Assembly: GCA_020632695.1 (NCBI GenBank)
Contig: JACKFB010000027.1
Span: 1-50,915 of the forward strand
Direction: 5' to 3'
DNA: 50,915 nucleotides
From: Deltaproteobacteria bacterium
GTDB taxonomy: Bacteria; Myxococcota_A; UBA9042; PHBI01; JACKFB01
Each line of letters opens with the position of its first letter. The first letter of the stretch is position 1. Of the stretch, positions 16,701-24,127 are shown one piece after another. The notes under the pieces were generated by a model that ran no database searches, had not been told where the DNA came from, and saw only the letters and a list, made by a program, of their open reading frames with translations. A program made the position numbers and the translations under genes.

Positions 16701-17024
16701 GATCAACCCGCCCTGAGCCTTCTTCCCGCGGGTGACTTCCTCCAGAACACCTGGGCCACGACCTTGTCCGGCACCTCGGCGGTGCTCTACAGCGACTCCA
16801 CGCTCGACAATGTCTTCGGCGCGGTCCCCATCAAACTCCCGGATGCCAATTCAGGCTGGAACGGCATCAACTTCTACCCGCACGCCGATGGCTCGCCAAA
16901 TCACGCGTTCCGGGTCTACTCGGATTTCAGGGTGATGGAGGACTACATCTGTATCAATCTCGCAAGCGCCCGGCCCGGCGGATTCAATTGCGGTTCTGCC
17001 AACCCGTTCAGCGTGCGGGACTGA
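13785..17024 (+). CDS. Secreted metzincin-like zinc metalloprotease
   Basis: 1079 residues. Start ATG 13785 is preceded by GGAGG eight bases upstream; an earlier in-frame start (13752) lacks this. Signal peptide about 1-36 (SLIVATLALATLGTAHA). The next ~110 residues resemble a PPC-like beta-sandwich. Around residues 245-290 are Asp-rich calcium-loop motifs (DADGDGVGG, DTDRDGLSDGEE) of thrombospondin-type-3 style. The catalytic site is HELGHSVGLQH (551-561), a complete HExxHxxGxxH zinc motif, followed by the Met-turn SIMSYVQ (Met582). The C-terminal ~400 residues contain repeated beta motifs (LVRHGSRLYLIWSVG, LIYRDDNDKFASFG) like a lectin or propeller module. Base composition (about 62-65% GC) is lower than upstream genes. 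Cys-rich lipoprotein gene follows within 10 bases. Confidence 0.85.
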   Translation: MRSIGTTRRLGCSAASMASLIVATLALATLGTAHAASRALTGNATAFYVEFLSIPQYGSVVFETTALSSTADPVMHLMRADGFGGWTQVAWSDDYGGTLNSRIAHTNPSSTTSFLLVLRAYSNAAVGTCTLLRPGGAVRVGAPIGGTLTPASNVIIGAGDELRTVHFYGGSEAPAVLKFSSAYVVSEVGLGNGAGGASHVLAQGAYQFLFGTPQVADGTAYHTLRPGITLAFSNDVLNDADGDGVGGQLEASLGMCPAVGTCFSNATYDPADTDRDGLSDGEELWGVVGNLPDGSDDLPFARWGGWPTKKDIFLEVDWLNSFGSPVPEGMNPFQWMRDHPSWNGTLDAWVDGIRAPFDQAPAAHVRNPSGTQGVEVHLDLGVAPLDPSDESKYGNWSTGAARGVEPDFVLKLKKPIAGYAVMLINQSWCVVDATGKTPAVVAFTLALCAATSGEPVVVKTLDFAADGSATLAIGSSVAGLHFNRDFNADGDDWAILAEDAGSLQSAYTEESDQVDAIRRGRVRYAVATGLGGGGNAGAAAFVSGLGSAFAHELGHSVGLQHWGHDLWGNLAAACLPHYPSIMSYVQGPEFNAEDSGDSFGFNPASVVEYDSLAYPFDQTQLKSSPWSYSSPRGKVGIDWTRDGLLDLGSPAWRTTGLLADDQSCASMSVGRVNLAANEPVVGPLDLVRHGSRLYLIWSVGDALKYMRASLGAAGNKSCTGSSDPGVGPCLTWVGPTTLEASGEFKGVTAQSYGGILYVASSSLAGAMTVYRYSIDGTGGLIAIGSKPLPSSEPYYLTQDVPELVVRHSTATSSARLGLIYRDDNDKFASFGRVDATGTWNYEGTLRDGAGAEIFGGKAPAAKAWPDESVTGWTTLEKRTLAILPGAAGEVRVYSLRPDTNRWIDLNLEASLGTTTDKPFLEFRTRRTTTGSPDLQQFSGHFVIGWLSPGDDGARARFRLSRFVTRSTPPSAGDQPALSLLPAGDFLQNTWATTLSGTSAVLYSDSTLDNVFGAVPIKLPDANSGWNGINFYPHADGSPNHAFRVYSDFRVMEDYICINLASARPGGFNCGSANPFSVRD

Positions 17025-17034
17025 GGAGGTGCTC

Positions 17035-17682
17035 GTGAGATCATGCCCGAGTTCGCGGAGCCGCTCGAACGCTGTGCTGGGACTGCTGTGCTTGGCGCTG
17101 CCCCACGTCGCGCTGTCGGTAGCTTGTCAGGCTGCGGGCGAAGGCGACGCTGCTCTCGAGCCGCCCGATTCCGTCGAAGATGATGCCGCAGCGGACTCTG
17201 ACGCCTCCACTGGCGGTGATTCAACGCTGGATAGCCGAGCCGACGTGGAGCCGTGCGACTCGGATCGGCCGGAAGCGGGCTGCCCCTGCAAGCCTTCCAA
17301 GGACAAGGCTTGCTGTACCGATATCGCTCAGGGCCTCACCTGCTCTGCGTGGTCAGCCGAGGATGGTGGCCCGAGGTGGACGGTCTTCTGGGACTGTGGG
17401 TGCTGGGAGGTGCCCGAGTGCGACGCGTATCCGCTGTACCGATTTTGCGGCGCGTCGAACGAGCCGCCACCCGTGCTCGAGTGCGATGGCACGCCGAAGA
17501 AGGGGTGCCCCTGTGACTTCTTGCCGGACAGGCCATGCTGCACCACGCCGAATGACGTGCTCTATTGCACGACCATCGGCGGTGAAGAGGTCTGGCACAG
17601 TGATCCGACCTGTGGTTGCAGCACCGAGCCAAGCTGTGAAGGATTCCCCCAATACGAGGCCTGCGCTGGGAGTGAACGATGA
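17035..17682 (+). CDS. Lipoprotein with duplicated ten-cysteine module
   Basis: 215 residues. A hydrophobic leader (AVLGLLCLALPHVALSVAC) ends in a plausible lipobox Cys. A D/A/S/T-rich linker follows (about 40-75). Then come two copies of a Cys-rich unit of about 60-65 residues. Both read C-x(7,8)-C-P-C, CCT, C, W, C-G-C, C, Y-x2-C, with ten Cys each; the first includes GCPCKPSKDKACCTD and WDCGCWEVPEC, the second GCPCDFLPDRPCCTT and PTCGCSTEPSC. Start set at GTG 17035 because GAGGAGG (17023-17029) overlaps the alternative GTG 17029. No known function recognised. Probably co-expressed with the metalloprotease gene, 10 bases upstream. Confidence 0.75.
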   Translation: MRSCPSSRSRSNAVLGLLCLALPHVALSVACQAAGEGDAALEPPDSVEDDAAADSDASTGGDSTLDSRADVEPCDSDRPEAGCPCKPSKDKACCTDIAQGLTCSAWSAEDGGPRWTVFWDCGCWEVPECDAYPLYRFCGASNEPPPVLECDGTPKKGCPCDFLPDRPCCTTPNDVLYCTTIGGEEVWHSDPTCGCSTEPSCEGFPQYEACAGSER

Positions 17683-17708
17683 GGACCACGAAGGTGAGAG
17701 GCAATGAA

Positions 17709-18233
17709 ATGACAACGCGATGGCTGGCTGTCGGGGTGCTAATGAGCATGCTCGCGCTCGGCTGCGATGCGGAGACTGAGGGCACCGAAGAGGGCGCTGT
17801 CGCGCGCGGAGCCCTCACCGCGGCGGCGGAGGAGGCTCAGGCCAAGGCGGATGAGCGCAACGCGGCCATCGTCGCGCGCTTCGAGGCTGAGCTGCCGAAC
17901 TCGCCGGAGCTGCAGGCGGCGTTAGCTTCACTCCGCCACGAGCTTCCGCCCGGCGTGCACTTCGGAGCGCACTCTCCGGTGCCGAGCCTCCCCGACACGT
18001 GTACCCAGGACGAACCGCGCCCCGCCGTGGAAGCCGCGCCCGGAGTGGCCGTTCCGACATCGTTCAACAGCGATGTCTCCTTCCGCGATCGCATGAAGGC
18101 GCGGGAGCTGACCGCCGAGTTCGCGAAGGCCACCGCCGAGCAGACCGCACCGCTCCAGCCTGGCGACCCGCGGGCCGTGTGGTCAAAGAGTCTGGACTTC
18201 CAGCCGTTCGAACCGGCGATGTTGGGGAAGTAG
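17709..18233 (+). CDS. Small lipoprotein
   Basis: 174 residues from ATG 17709, which has GAGAGG seven bases upstream. An ATG at 17679 in the same frame overlaps the previous stop (ATGA) and would add ten residues; the shorter form gives a cleaner signal peptide, WLAVGVLMSMLALGC, with the lipobox LALGC. The mature protein starts with an acidic linker (DAETEGTEEG) and then an Ala/Glu-rich helical region (AAAEEAQAKADERNAAIVARFEAEL, split here: AAAEEAQAKADERN then AAIVARFEAEL). No domain recognised. Third gene of the metalloprotease cluster and of the same lower-GC block. Confidence 0.65.
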   Translation: MTTRWLAVGVLMSMLALGCDAETEGTEEGAVARGALTAAAEEAQAKADERNAAIVARFEAELPNSPELQAALASLRHELPPGVHFGAHSPVPSLPDTCTQDEPRPAVEAAPGVAVPTSFNSDVSFRDRMKARELTAEFAKATAEQTAPLQPGDPRAVWSKSLDFQPFEPAMLGK

Positions 18234-18296
18234 CAGCCGAGCAGTCGGAGAGGTTCGCGTCAGATCGCGCGGCGCTGGCTGCGGTGACGCTCGGGT

Positions 18297-18896
18297 TCAG
18301 CGGACGCTGCTGAAGCGCCTCTCGACGCGCTTCAGGAAGGCCACACGCTTTTCATGCGAGCAGGTGTCGACCGCGTGCAGGCACACGTGGACGCGCTGGC
18401 AGCGCAACGCGAAGCCGAGGCGAATCGAGCGCATCAGCGTCTTCTTGCCGGGTGAGCCCGCCAGCAGCATCACCCACCAGGGCGAGCCCGTGGTCGTGAC
18501 CAGCCCGACGAGCTTGATGCCGCGAAGCCGCGAGCGCACCGCCTTCGAGCCCTCCTCGGGCAGCTCGAAGGAGACGCCCGGCAGCAGCACGCGGTCGAGC
18601 CAGCCCTTGAGCATGGCCGGCAGCCCGAAGGTCCAGGTGGGGTGGACGAAGACCAGCCCCTCGGCCCACTCGAGGCGCTCGACGTGCGCCCGCATGGCCC
18701 CGCGGGCGATCTTCATCGGGTCGGCCGAGTAGTCGTGCCACTCGGCTTCACGCAGGACCGGGTCGAAGGCCTCGGCGTAGAGATCGATGATCTTCACCTC
18801 GTGGCGGCCCTCCTCGAGACCCTTCAACACGCGCTCGAGGGCGGCGTGAGCGAGGCTTCCGGCGAAGGGGTGCGTATAGACAACGAGGATGCGCAT
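18297..18896 (-). CDS. NAD(P)H dehydrogenase (quinone)-type flavodoxin-fold oxidoreductase
   Basis: 199-residue cytoplasmic flavoprotein of the NQO1/KefF/MdaB class. It opens with MRILVVYTHPFAGSLAHAAL, the FMN/FAD phosphate-binding beta-loop-helix. Further family signs are VKIIDLYAEAFDPVL, EGLVFVHPTWTFGLPAMLKG (the conserved P-x-W-x-x-x-P-x-x-x-K motif) and DRVLLPGVSFELPE. It probably reduces quinones using NAD(P)H and FAD. Its stop converges on the preceding lipoprotein gene with about 60 bases between. Divergent from the surface protein at 19247. Confidence 0.85.
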   Translation of the reverse strand: MRILVVYTHPFAGSLAHAALERVLKGLEEGRHEVKIIDLYAEAFDPVLREAEWHDYSADPMKIARGAMRAHVERLEWAEGLVFVHPTWTFGLPAMLKGWLDRVLLPGVSFELPEEGSKAVRSRLRGIKLVGLVTTTGSPWWVMLLAGSPGKKTLMRSIRLGFALRCQRVHVCLHAVDTCSHEKRVAFLKRVERRFSSVR

Positions 18897-19246
18897 CGTG
18901 GGGGCTCGGATCTCCGGGATCGCAGCGGCGGGGCGCGCCCGGGCGGGAACCGCGTCGAGCCCCGGTCGCCCCTCCAGCGCGTTCTACCCTCCGCGCGCGC
19001 CCTCCGGCAAGACGGCCTCGAGGCGCGGGCACCGGGCCTCACGAGCGCTCGGGCGGGACAGCGCGGGCGAACGCCGCGGTTCATCGGAGGGGAAGGGGCT
19101 TGGAGTTCGTCGCACCCTCGCGACCGGTCAGCGCCCGGCGGCGCGCGGCGACGGCGTAGCGCCCGCCCTTGACCGCAGCGGGCAGACTTTCCACCATCGA
19201 CCGGGAGGCGCGAGCACTTCGACGCGAGCCCTCGAGGAGCCTCGCG
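18897..19246. other. 350-bp intergenic region between divergent genes
   Basis: No convincing gene. Open frames here have the character of GC-rich shadows and match nothing. The region should hold the divergent promoters of the quinone reductase and the surface-protein gene. A GAGGAG stretch just before 19247 is the ribosome-binding site of the latter. Confidence 0.5.
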
Positions 19247-20554
19247 ATGAAGACGCCCGCGCTGCCGACCATGCTGACCCTGGCCTGCGCCGCCGTGCTG
19301 CTCTGCGCGCCAGGCGCGCGGGCCCAGGTCACCGACGCCGACCTGCGCGACGTCGAACCCTTCGTCACGCTCTTCCCCGGGCTGCGGAGCGCCGGGCCAC
19401 CGGCGTTTCTGCAGGAGGGCATCCGCGTCAGCTACCAGAGCGCCGGCGCCGTCATCGGCAGCGAGGTGCCGGCGTCGGGCGGCGGCATCATCCAGTACGA
19501 TGTGGTGCGGCGTGAGGCGACCCAGGTGCTGGCGTATCTGCACTCCTACGCCAACGACGGCGCCGGCTTCTATCCGCTCGCCACCGACTATGTGAGGGGC
19601 TACCCGGGCCTGGGCGTCTTCTGGATGAACCCCGGCGCCCTGCAGAACGCCGAGTCGGTCGCCGGCGCCGGGCTGACCGTCACGCGGACGACCAAGCAGC
19701 TCGCGAACATCGGCCCGGTGGCGGTGGTGCGCTTCCAGACCACGACCCAGAACGGCACCACGGTCTACGAGTTCGACGCCCAGACCGGCCTGCTCGTCTT
19801 CAGCAGCATCAGCGCCGGGGCCTCGGCGGCGCAGCTCGTGCTGCTGAGCGTGCGGTCGCTGACCTTCCCCTGGGCCCAGGGCCGCGCGCCGAACTGGGTG
19901 CGGCCCGGCGCGGCGCTGGCGTATTCGGGCAGCAAGACCACCAACATCCCCGGCGTGGGACCGGTGTCCCAGCCCTACGAGGCCGCGGTCCAGGTCACCC
20001 AGGCAGGCGCGCGCTGGTCGCTGGCCACCATCGCGCTGCGGCTGGCGGGTCAGGACATCGGCGCGGGTGTGATGGCGACCGGCCAGGCCCAGATCATCGG
20101 CGGGCTGTGGGTGCCCGAGTCAGCGCTGACGCTCCAGCTCCCCCAGGACGGCGTGACCATCGACCAGGATTCCATCACCGGCGCCACCACCTTCATCGGT
20201 CGCACCGCCGACGGCATCGTGCTGCAGCAGACCACCGCAGTCTCTCGCACGACGAACATCTACGATGCCCGCCTGGGAGTGCTGAACCGCTCGATCCAGG
20301 AGATCCAGCTCAGCACCGCCCTGACGACCACCGACCTGGCGCGCGTCACCCCCGACGGCCCGCTCGACGCGCTGGCGTCGCAAGCGCCCATCCCCGAAGC
20401 CAGCGGCGGCGGCGGGGGAGGTGGCGGCGACGGGACCGGCGACGGAGGCTGCGCCGGCGGGCCGCTCTCCTCATCACCACTCGCGCTCGCCGTCGCCCTG
20501 GCCCTGCTGGCCGCCACCCGCCGCCGCCGCGCGACCGCACCGCAGCGCCAGTAG
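19247..20554 (+). CDS. Surface protein of unknown function with MYXO-CTERM-like sorting tail
   Basis: 435 residues from ATG 19247 (GAGGAG about 8 bases upstream; the frame extends to 19169 without SD). Signal peptide about 1-26 (LACAAVLLCAPGARA). The body (27-390) is beta-rich and matches no family I recognise. The C-terminus has a poly-Gly linker (residues about 392-406), then GGCAGGPLSSS, a hydrophobic helix PLALAVALALLAA, and a basic end TRRRRA. This Cys-Gly / transmembrane / Arg-cluster order is that of MYXO-CTERM and related exosortase/rhombosortase-like sorting signals. Such proteins are processed and anchored at or released from the cell surface in Myxococcota. Confidence 0.7.
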   Translation: MKTPALPTMLTLACAAVLLCAPGARAQVTDADLRDVEPFVTLFPGLRSAGPPAFLQEGIRVSYQSAGAVIGSEVPASGGGIIQYDVVRREATQVLAYLHSYANDGAGFYPLATDYVRGYPGLGVFWMNPGALQNAESVAGAGLTVTRTTKQLANIGPVAVVRFQTTTQNGTTVYEFDAQTGLLVFSSISAGASAAQLVLLSVRSLTFPWAQGRAPNWVRPGAALAYSGSKTTNIPGVGPVSQPYEAAVQVTQAGARWSLATIALRLAGQDIGAGVMATGQAQIIGGLWVPESALTLQLPQDGVTIDQDSITGATTFIGRTADGIVLQQTTAVSRTTNIYDARLGVLNRSIQEIQLSTALTTTDLARVTPDGPLDALASQAPIPEASGGGGGGGGDGTGDGGCAGGPLSSSPLALAVALALLAATRRRRATAPQRQ

Positions 20555-20566
20555 CCGGACCGGCGC

Positions 20567-21532
20567 TCATCGATCCGTGCGCTCGAGCCCGGATTCGCTT
20601 CGGCGCCAGACTGGCCCGCCCGGCGACTTCAGGGTGACCCCGCCCACGCGGTCCTCGATGCCGTTCAGGGTGATGGCATCGGCTGTCCCGGCGATGACCG
20701 ACTCGCCTGCATCGGTGAGGCGGGCGGTCCCGAACCCGATTCGGGGGACGGAGGTGCTGCCGAACTCGAGCAAGGGGAACCTCAACCGAGCCGCACCGAG
20801 GCGCCGCAGTCGTCCCAACAGCCAGAGGTCGCCGATCTCTTCGCAGCCGTCGCCGTCCGGCCTGATGAGCGTGTCGCAGATGGCGCGCGCCACGACCGGC
20901 GAGTGGTCTCTCAGCGCGTGCAAGCAGCGCCACTCCCAATGATTGAGCCCATCCTGCGATCGGGGATAGTGGTCCAGCAGCGTGCGGAGTGCTGCGCGGC
21001 TCAACGCTGGCCGTGCTGGGTTGGCGATGTACTCGAGGATCGGATCAGGCGTCGGAGCGCACCAGACCCGCCAGACCTCTGCCAGTCTTTCGAGGTCGGA
21101 AAGGCTCGCGCGCTTCCGCGGGCGCCCCCGGCCGAGACGGGTGGGCGTCAAGAGGGCGTCGCGTTCGACCTGGACGAGGTCGACTCGAACGTCGGCACCC
21201 CGGGCGAGCAACAACTCGGCCAACCAGCCCGCCAGGAGTTGGTAGTTCGCACCCGGCTCCAACCAGAGCGTCAGCTCCGGCGCCGCCAACGCTCGCTCGC
21301 AGGTTTCCAACAGGCCGGGGTAGTGGTTTTCGGGCAAGTCCTCGCCCGGGGCACCGTCACTCGACCGCCACCAGGCTTCGCGTTCAGCGCACCACGCGGT
21401 GAGGTCGCGCACCGGTGCCGCCGGCCCGCAGGACAGCGAGTCGGGGATGCCGACCACCTCATCACTCGCCGGCCCCAAGCCCAGAGAATTCCCGACCACC
21501 GCCGCTCGCTCCGGGTGACACGTGACGTGCAT
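20567..21532 (-). CDS. DUF1835-like domain protein
   Basis: 321 residues. The N-terminus resembles DUF1835, a family opening with 'HI..GDS' and an early 'D.LS.GP' motif: here MHVTCHPERAAVVGNSLGLG then GIPDSLSCGPAAPVRDL. The middle (LTLWLEPGANYQLLAGWLAELL) matches the family's 'LW.G....EQ......L' helix region. The C-terminal third (LSRAALRTLLDHYPRSQDGLNHWEWRCL) resembles the DUF3658-like helical part. Function unknown; cytoplasmic. Located just downstream of the restriction-modification genes on the same strand, within the same lower-GC block. Confidence 0.6.
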   Translation of the reverse strand: MHVTCHPERAAVVGNSLGLGPASDEVVGIPDSLSCGPAAPVRDLTAWCAEREAWWRSSDGAPGEDLPENHYPGLLETCERALAAPELTLWLEPGANYQLLAGWLAELLLARGADVRVDLVQVERDALLTPTRLGRGRPRKRASLSDLERLAEVWRVWCAPTPDPILEYIANPARPALSRAALRTLLDHYPRSQDGLNHWEWRCLHALRDHSPVVARAICDTLIRPDGDGCEEIGDLWLLGRLRRLGAARLRFPLLEFGSTSVPRIGFGTARLTDAGESVIAGTADAITLNGIEDRVGGVTLKSPGGPVWRRSESGLERTDR

Positions 21533-21609
21533 CTCGATCTCCTACGAGCCGCACTCCCCGGCCGCTCGCGCCGTCCTAAGTCGAGCGGGGAGCGAGGATG
21601 GAGCGAACA

Positions 21610-22035
21610 CTACCGTTCAGCGAGCACCTTCGCGACGCGATCCGCCGCGGTCTCTGCAAGCTCGTGCTCCCACACGCGGACGACTCGCCAGCCGGCGGCG
21701 GCGAGTTCGCGGACATGTCTTGCGTCGCGCGCCATGTTCGCGTCGAGCTTGGCGCGCCACCAATCGGCGTTCGCCTTTGGCGACGTGGCGTGGTCCGGGC
21801 AGCCATGCCAGAAGCACCCATGGACGAAGATCGCCACCCGCTTGCCGATGAAGACGATGTCGGGACGAAGTCGGCTGTGGGCGAGTGGCGCGAGATCGAC
21901 ACGGTACCGGAACCCTCGACGAAAGAGCTCGCGACGGAGCGCCATCTCGGGCTTCGTGTCACGCCGACGTGTTCGAAGCATGCGGTCACGAGCCGACGAC
22001 GAGGATGGAAGTGGAGAGCGCGTTTCGCGCGGCAT
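21610..22035 (-). CDS. vsr: Very-short-patch-repair (Vsr) endonuclease
   Basis: 141 residues from ATG 22035; longer in-frame starts up to 22137 would run into the upstream endonuclease gene. The Vsr pattern is complete: RDRMLRTRRRDTKPEMALRR, FRYRVDL, RPDIVFIGKRVAIFVHGCFWHGC (split: RPDIVFIGKR / VAIFVHGCFWHGC), DWWRAKLDANMARD and GWRVVRVWEHEL. It holds the catalytic Asp in RPD and the zinc-type His/Cys in HGCFWHGC. Vsr nicks 5' of T in T:G mismatches that arise by deamination of m5C, so it fits its m5C-methyltransferase partner 0.7 kb upstream. Last gene of the restriction-modification operon, 25 bases after the endonuclease stop. Confidence 0.9.
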   Translation of the reverse strand: MPRETRSPLPSSSSARDRMLRTRRRDTKPEMALRRELFRRGFRYRVDLAPLAHSRLRPDIVFIGKRVAIFVHGCFWHGCPDHATSPKANADWWRAKLDANMARDARHVRELAAAGWRVVRVWEHELAETAADRVAKVLAER

Positions 22036-22060
22036 GGATGGACCCTCGCAGAGCGCACGA

Positions 22061-22789
22061 TCAGTCAGCAGCCCACTCGAATGGTGGTTGATTGCGTTCA
22101 TCGTACGTCGCCACGATTCTCGCGACAGTCTCGGCAAAACTGTAGGACTCGTCCGATCTCGGGGGGCGTGCGCGAGGAGGCGGCTCGCGAACGTCGAAGA
22201 ACCTGGTCGGCGCGGCTTCGAGAGCGAGCGGGTCGTAGAGCCCGATGAAGAAGCCTTCGAAGAGCTCGGGGTCGTCGGTGGGGAAGCGGCGGATCGAACG
22301 GGGACGAAAGTACTTCACCGCTGCACCGAATGACGAAGGACCTCCGCTGCGTCGGGGCTCGACCTCCCTCGCGCTGTCGCGGGGGAGGAAGAGCACTGCG
22401 ACGAGCACCGAGTATGGTTGTCGGACGTGGTAGTCCGTCGCCTCGGCTCGTAGCTCGTTGTCGATCCGGCTGAAGTTCTTCGTGTAGCGCGCCGAACTCC
22501 CATCGACGAAGTTCAAGGTCTTGATGGACACGCCGAGACCCAGGCCGAGTTCCGGCGTGCTGTAGTTGACGTCGAGCTTCTTGAAGCCCTTCGCCGTACG
22601 AGCGCGGGACTCTTGCGACGTGCCGTCGGCATGCGGAAGCACACCGTCGAAGTGCGGCCGCAGAGCATTCGCGAAGACCGTCGAGAGGTGCCGCGACAGG
22701 CGCTCGGCGTAGTTCTTCTTGTCCGATCGACTTCCGCCGACGTGCGGCCGGGGCTCAGCGGCTCTCAGCGCGTCTTCGGGACTCTGCAT
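22061..22789 (-). CDS. Candidate type II restriction endonuclease
   Basis: 242 residues from ATG 22789, chosen for AGGAG seven bases upstream (22797-22801); the frame extends to 22822. The start lies inside the methyltransferase 3' end (35-nt overlap). A PD-(D/E)xK-like core is suggested by KKLDVNYSTPELGLGLGVSIKT: an Asp, an acidic residue, then S-I-K. Next come a conserved-looking YTKNFSRIDNELRAEATDYHVRQ (split: YTKNFSRIDNELRAEA / TDYHVRQ) and PYSVLVAVLFLP. The arrangement methyltransferase-this-Vsr makes a cognate endonuclease the best explanation. Specificity cannot be read. Base composition is lower in GC than the flanks. Confidence 0.65.
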   Translation of the reverse strand: MQSPEDALRAAEPRPHVGGSRSDKKNYAERLSRHLSTVFANALRPHFDGVLPHADGTSQESRARTAKGFKKLDVNYSTPELGLGLGVSIKTLNFVDGSSARYTKNFSRIDNELRAEATDYHVRQPYSVLVAVLFLPRDSAREVEPRRSGGPSSFGAAVKYFRPRSIRRFPTDDPELFEGFFIGLYDPLALEAAPTRFFDVREPPPRARPPRSDESYSFAETVARIVATYDERNQPPFEWAAD

Positions 22790-24008
22790 CCTCGAACTCC
22801 TGGAACCGGACTTCATGCTCACTCACGTACCGGGTCGCCGACTCCAAGAAGCCAGGGCGAAAGCGCAACGTCGAGCGTCGAGCGCGCTGGAGGAATCCGC
22901 TCATCGCGCGGAGGCTCATCGGCTCTGGAGGGTATTCGAGGAAGTCCATCAGGCGAACGAGCGGAACGGCGACGGGGTACTCCGATATCTCGACGGCGCG
23001 GCGTCGTCCTGGCTCGCCCCATGCCGCCGCAGGCCACGCGCCTTCTCCGGTCAGGGGGCGATCGCGCTCGTCGTCATATCGGCTGGGCTGGGCGATCCGG
23101 TCCCCAACCCATCGGGCCATGTCGACTGTGACCGCGTTGCCGACGAGCTTCCAGCGGTGTCCGGCGCGAGTCACACGGAGCGTGGGTAGTGTCCAATCGG
23201 ACGGGAAGCCCTGCAAACGCTCGGCGTCGCGAATATCTGGTTTCACGAAGCTCCCGTCCCTGTGCCAGATGGCAGGGGGCGACGGAATCCCCAGCCCCGA
23301 GCCTCCCTTGAGCGTGGGGACCGCATCGACGGCCCACCCGAGGCCGCGGAGCCCCTCGGTCCAGTAGAAGCCGTAGCTCGAATCGCGCCGCTCGCACACT
23401 GGCGGGGGCGGGGACTCATCTCCCAGAATCACGTCTCGGGGGTCCATCGACTTCGAAGCGAAGAGCACAACCCGCCTGCGTCGCTGCGGTATCCCGAAGG
23501 CGCGTGTGTCCACCACACGATATGCCCACCGGTAGCCCAACTCCTCGAGCGCATCGACCACCACCGTCATCGCGCGACCCGAACCCAACTGCAGCATGAA
23601 CGGGACGTTCTCCAGCAGCACGTGCGGGATCGCGTGTTCGGTCAGCAACCGGAACACGTGCCCGACGAGACCGGAACGAGAACCGTCGATTCCGGCCGTC
23701 TTCCCGGCTTGGCTGAGGTCCTGGCAAGGGAAGCCACCGACGAGGAGATCCGTGGTCGGCAGCGAGCGAAGATCCGAAACATCTTCGTGGACCTCGCGAT
23801 CCGGGAAGCGCGTCTGCAGCACCGCGCGGGCCCCGGGATCGATCTCGCAGAGCAACTGGGTCTCGTGCCCCGCTGCGTCCAGGCCGAGTTCCAGGCCTCC
23901 GATGCCTGCGAAGAGTCCGACGACTCGCATACGGTTGGCACGCGTCGCCGACTCGTCGCGCTTGCGCTCCATGAGCTCGAGGAGCGGTGGCAGAGCCTGT
24001 TGATTCAT
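22755..24008 (-). CDS. DNA (cytosine-5)-methyltransferase
   Basis: 417 residues, Dcm/M.HhaI type. Motif I VVGLFAGIGGLELGLDAAG (29-47) binds SAM. Motif IV GGFPCQDLSQAGK has the catalytic Cys95. Motif VI is LLENV (131-135). Motif VIII is FGIPQRRRRVVLFA, and motif X is KLVGNAVTVDMARWVGDRI. The target-recognition region lies between VIII and X (DESPPPPVCERR to the GFPSDWTLP segment). The C-terminus carries ~95 extra residues after motif X (from about WGEPGRRRAVEISEYPV), longer than a minimal enzyme. It protects host DNA from the endonuclease encoded by the overlapping downstream gene. A weak GGAAACGAG precedes ATG 24008; an internal Met27 start is possible. Confidence 0.95.
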   Translation of the reverse strand: MNQQALPPLLELMERKRDESATRANRMRVVGLFAGIGGLELGLDAAGHETQLLCEIDPGARAVLQTRFPDREVHEDVSDLRSLPTTDLLVGGFPCQDLSQAGKTAGIDGSRSGLVGHVFRLLTEHAIPHVLLENVPFMLQLGSGRAMTVVVDALEELGYRWAYRVVDTRAFGIPQRRRRVVLFASKSMDPRDVILGDESPPPPVCERRDSSYGFYWTEGLRGLGWAVDAVPTLKGGSGLGIPSPPAIWHRDGSFVKPDIRDAERLQGFPSDWTLPTLRVTRAGHRWKLVGNAVTVDMARWVGDRIAQPSRYDDERDRPLTGEGAWPAAAWGEPGRRRAVEISEYPVAVPLVRLMDFLEYPPEPMSLRAMSGFLQRARRSTLRFRPGFLESATRYVSEHEVRFQEFEDAESRRRAESR

Positions 24009-24127
24009 CTCGTTTCCATGTCTCGCTGGCCGTATCGCTCGTGACGGCTACCTACCCCAGCTGCGCGATCTGTGCAAGTGTTCAGTGGTCGGGAAGCCGC
24101 GGCACCAGTACCCGCGGTGCGGGCGAT

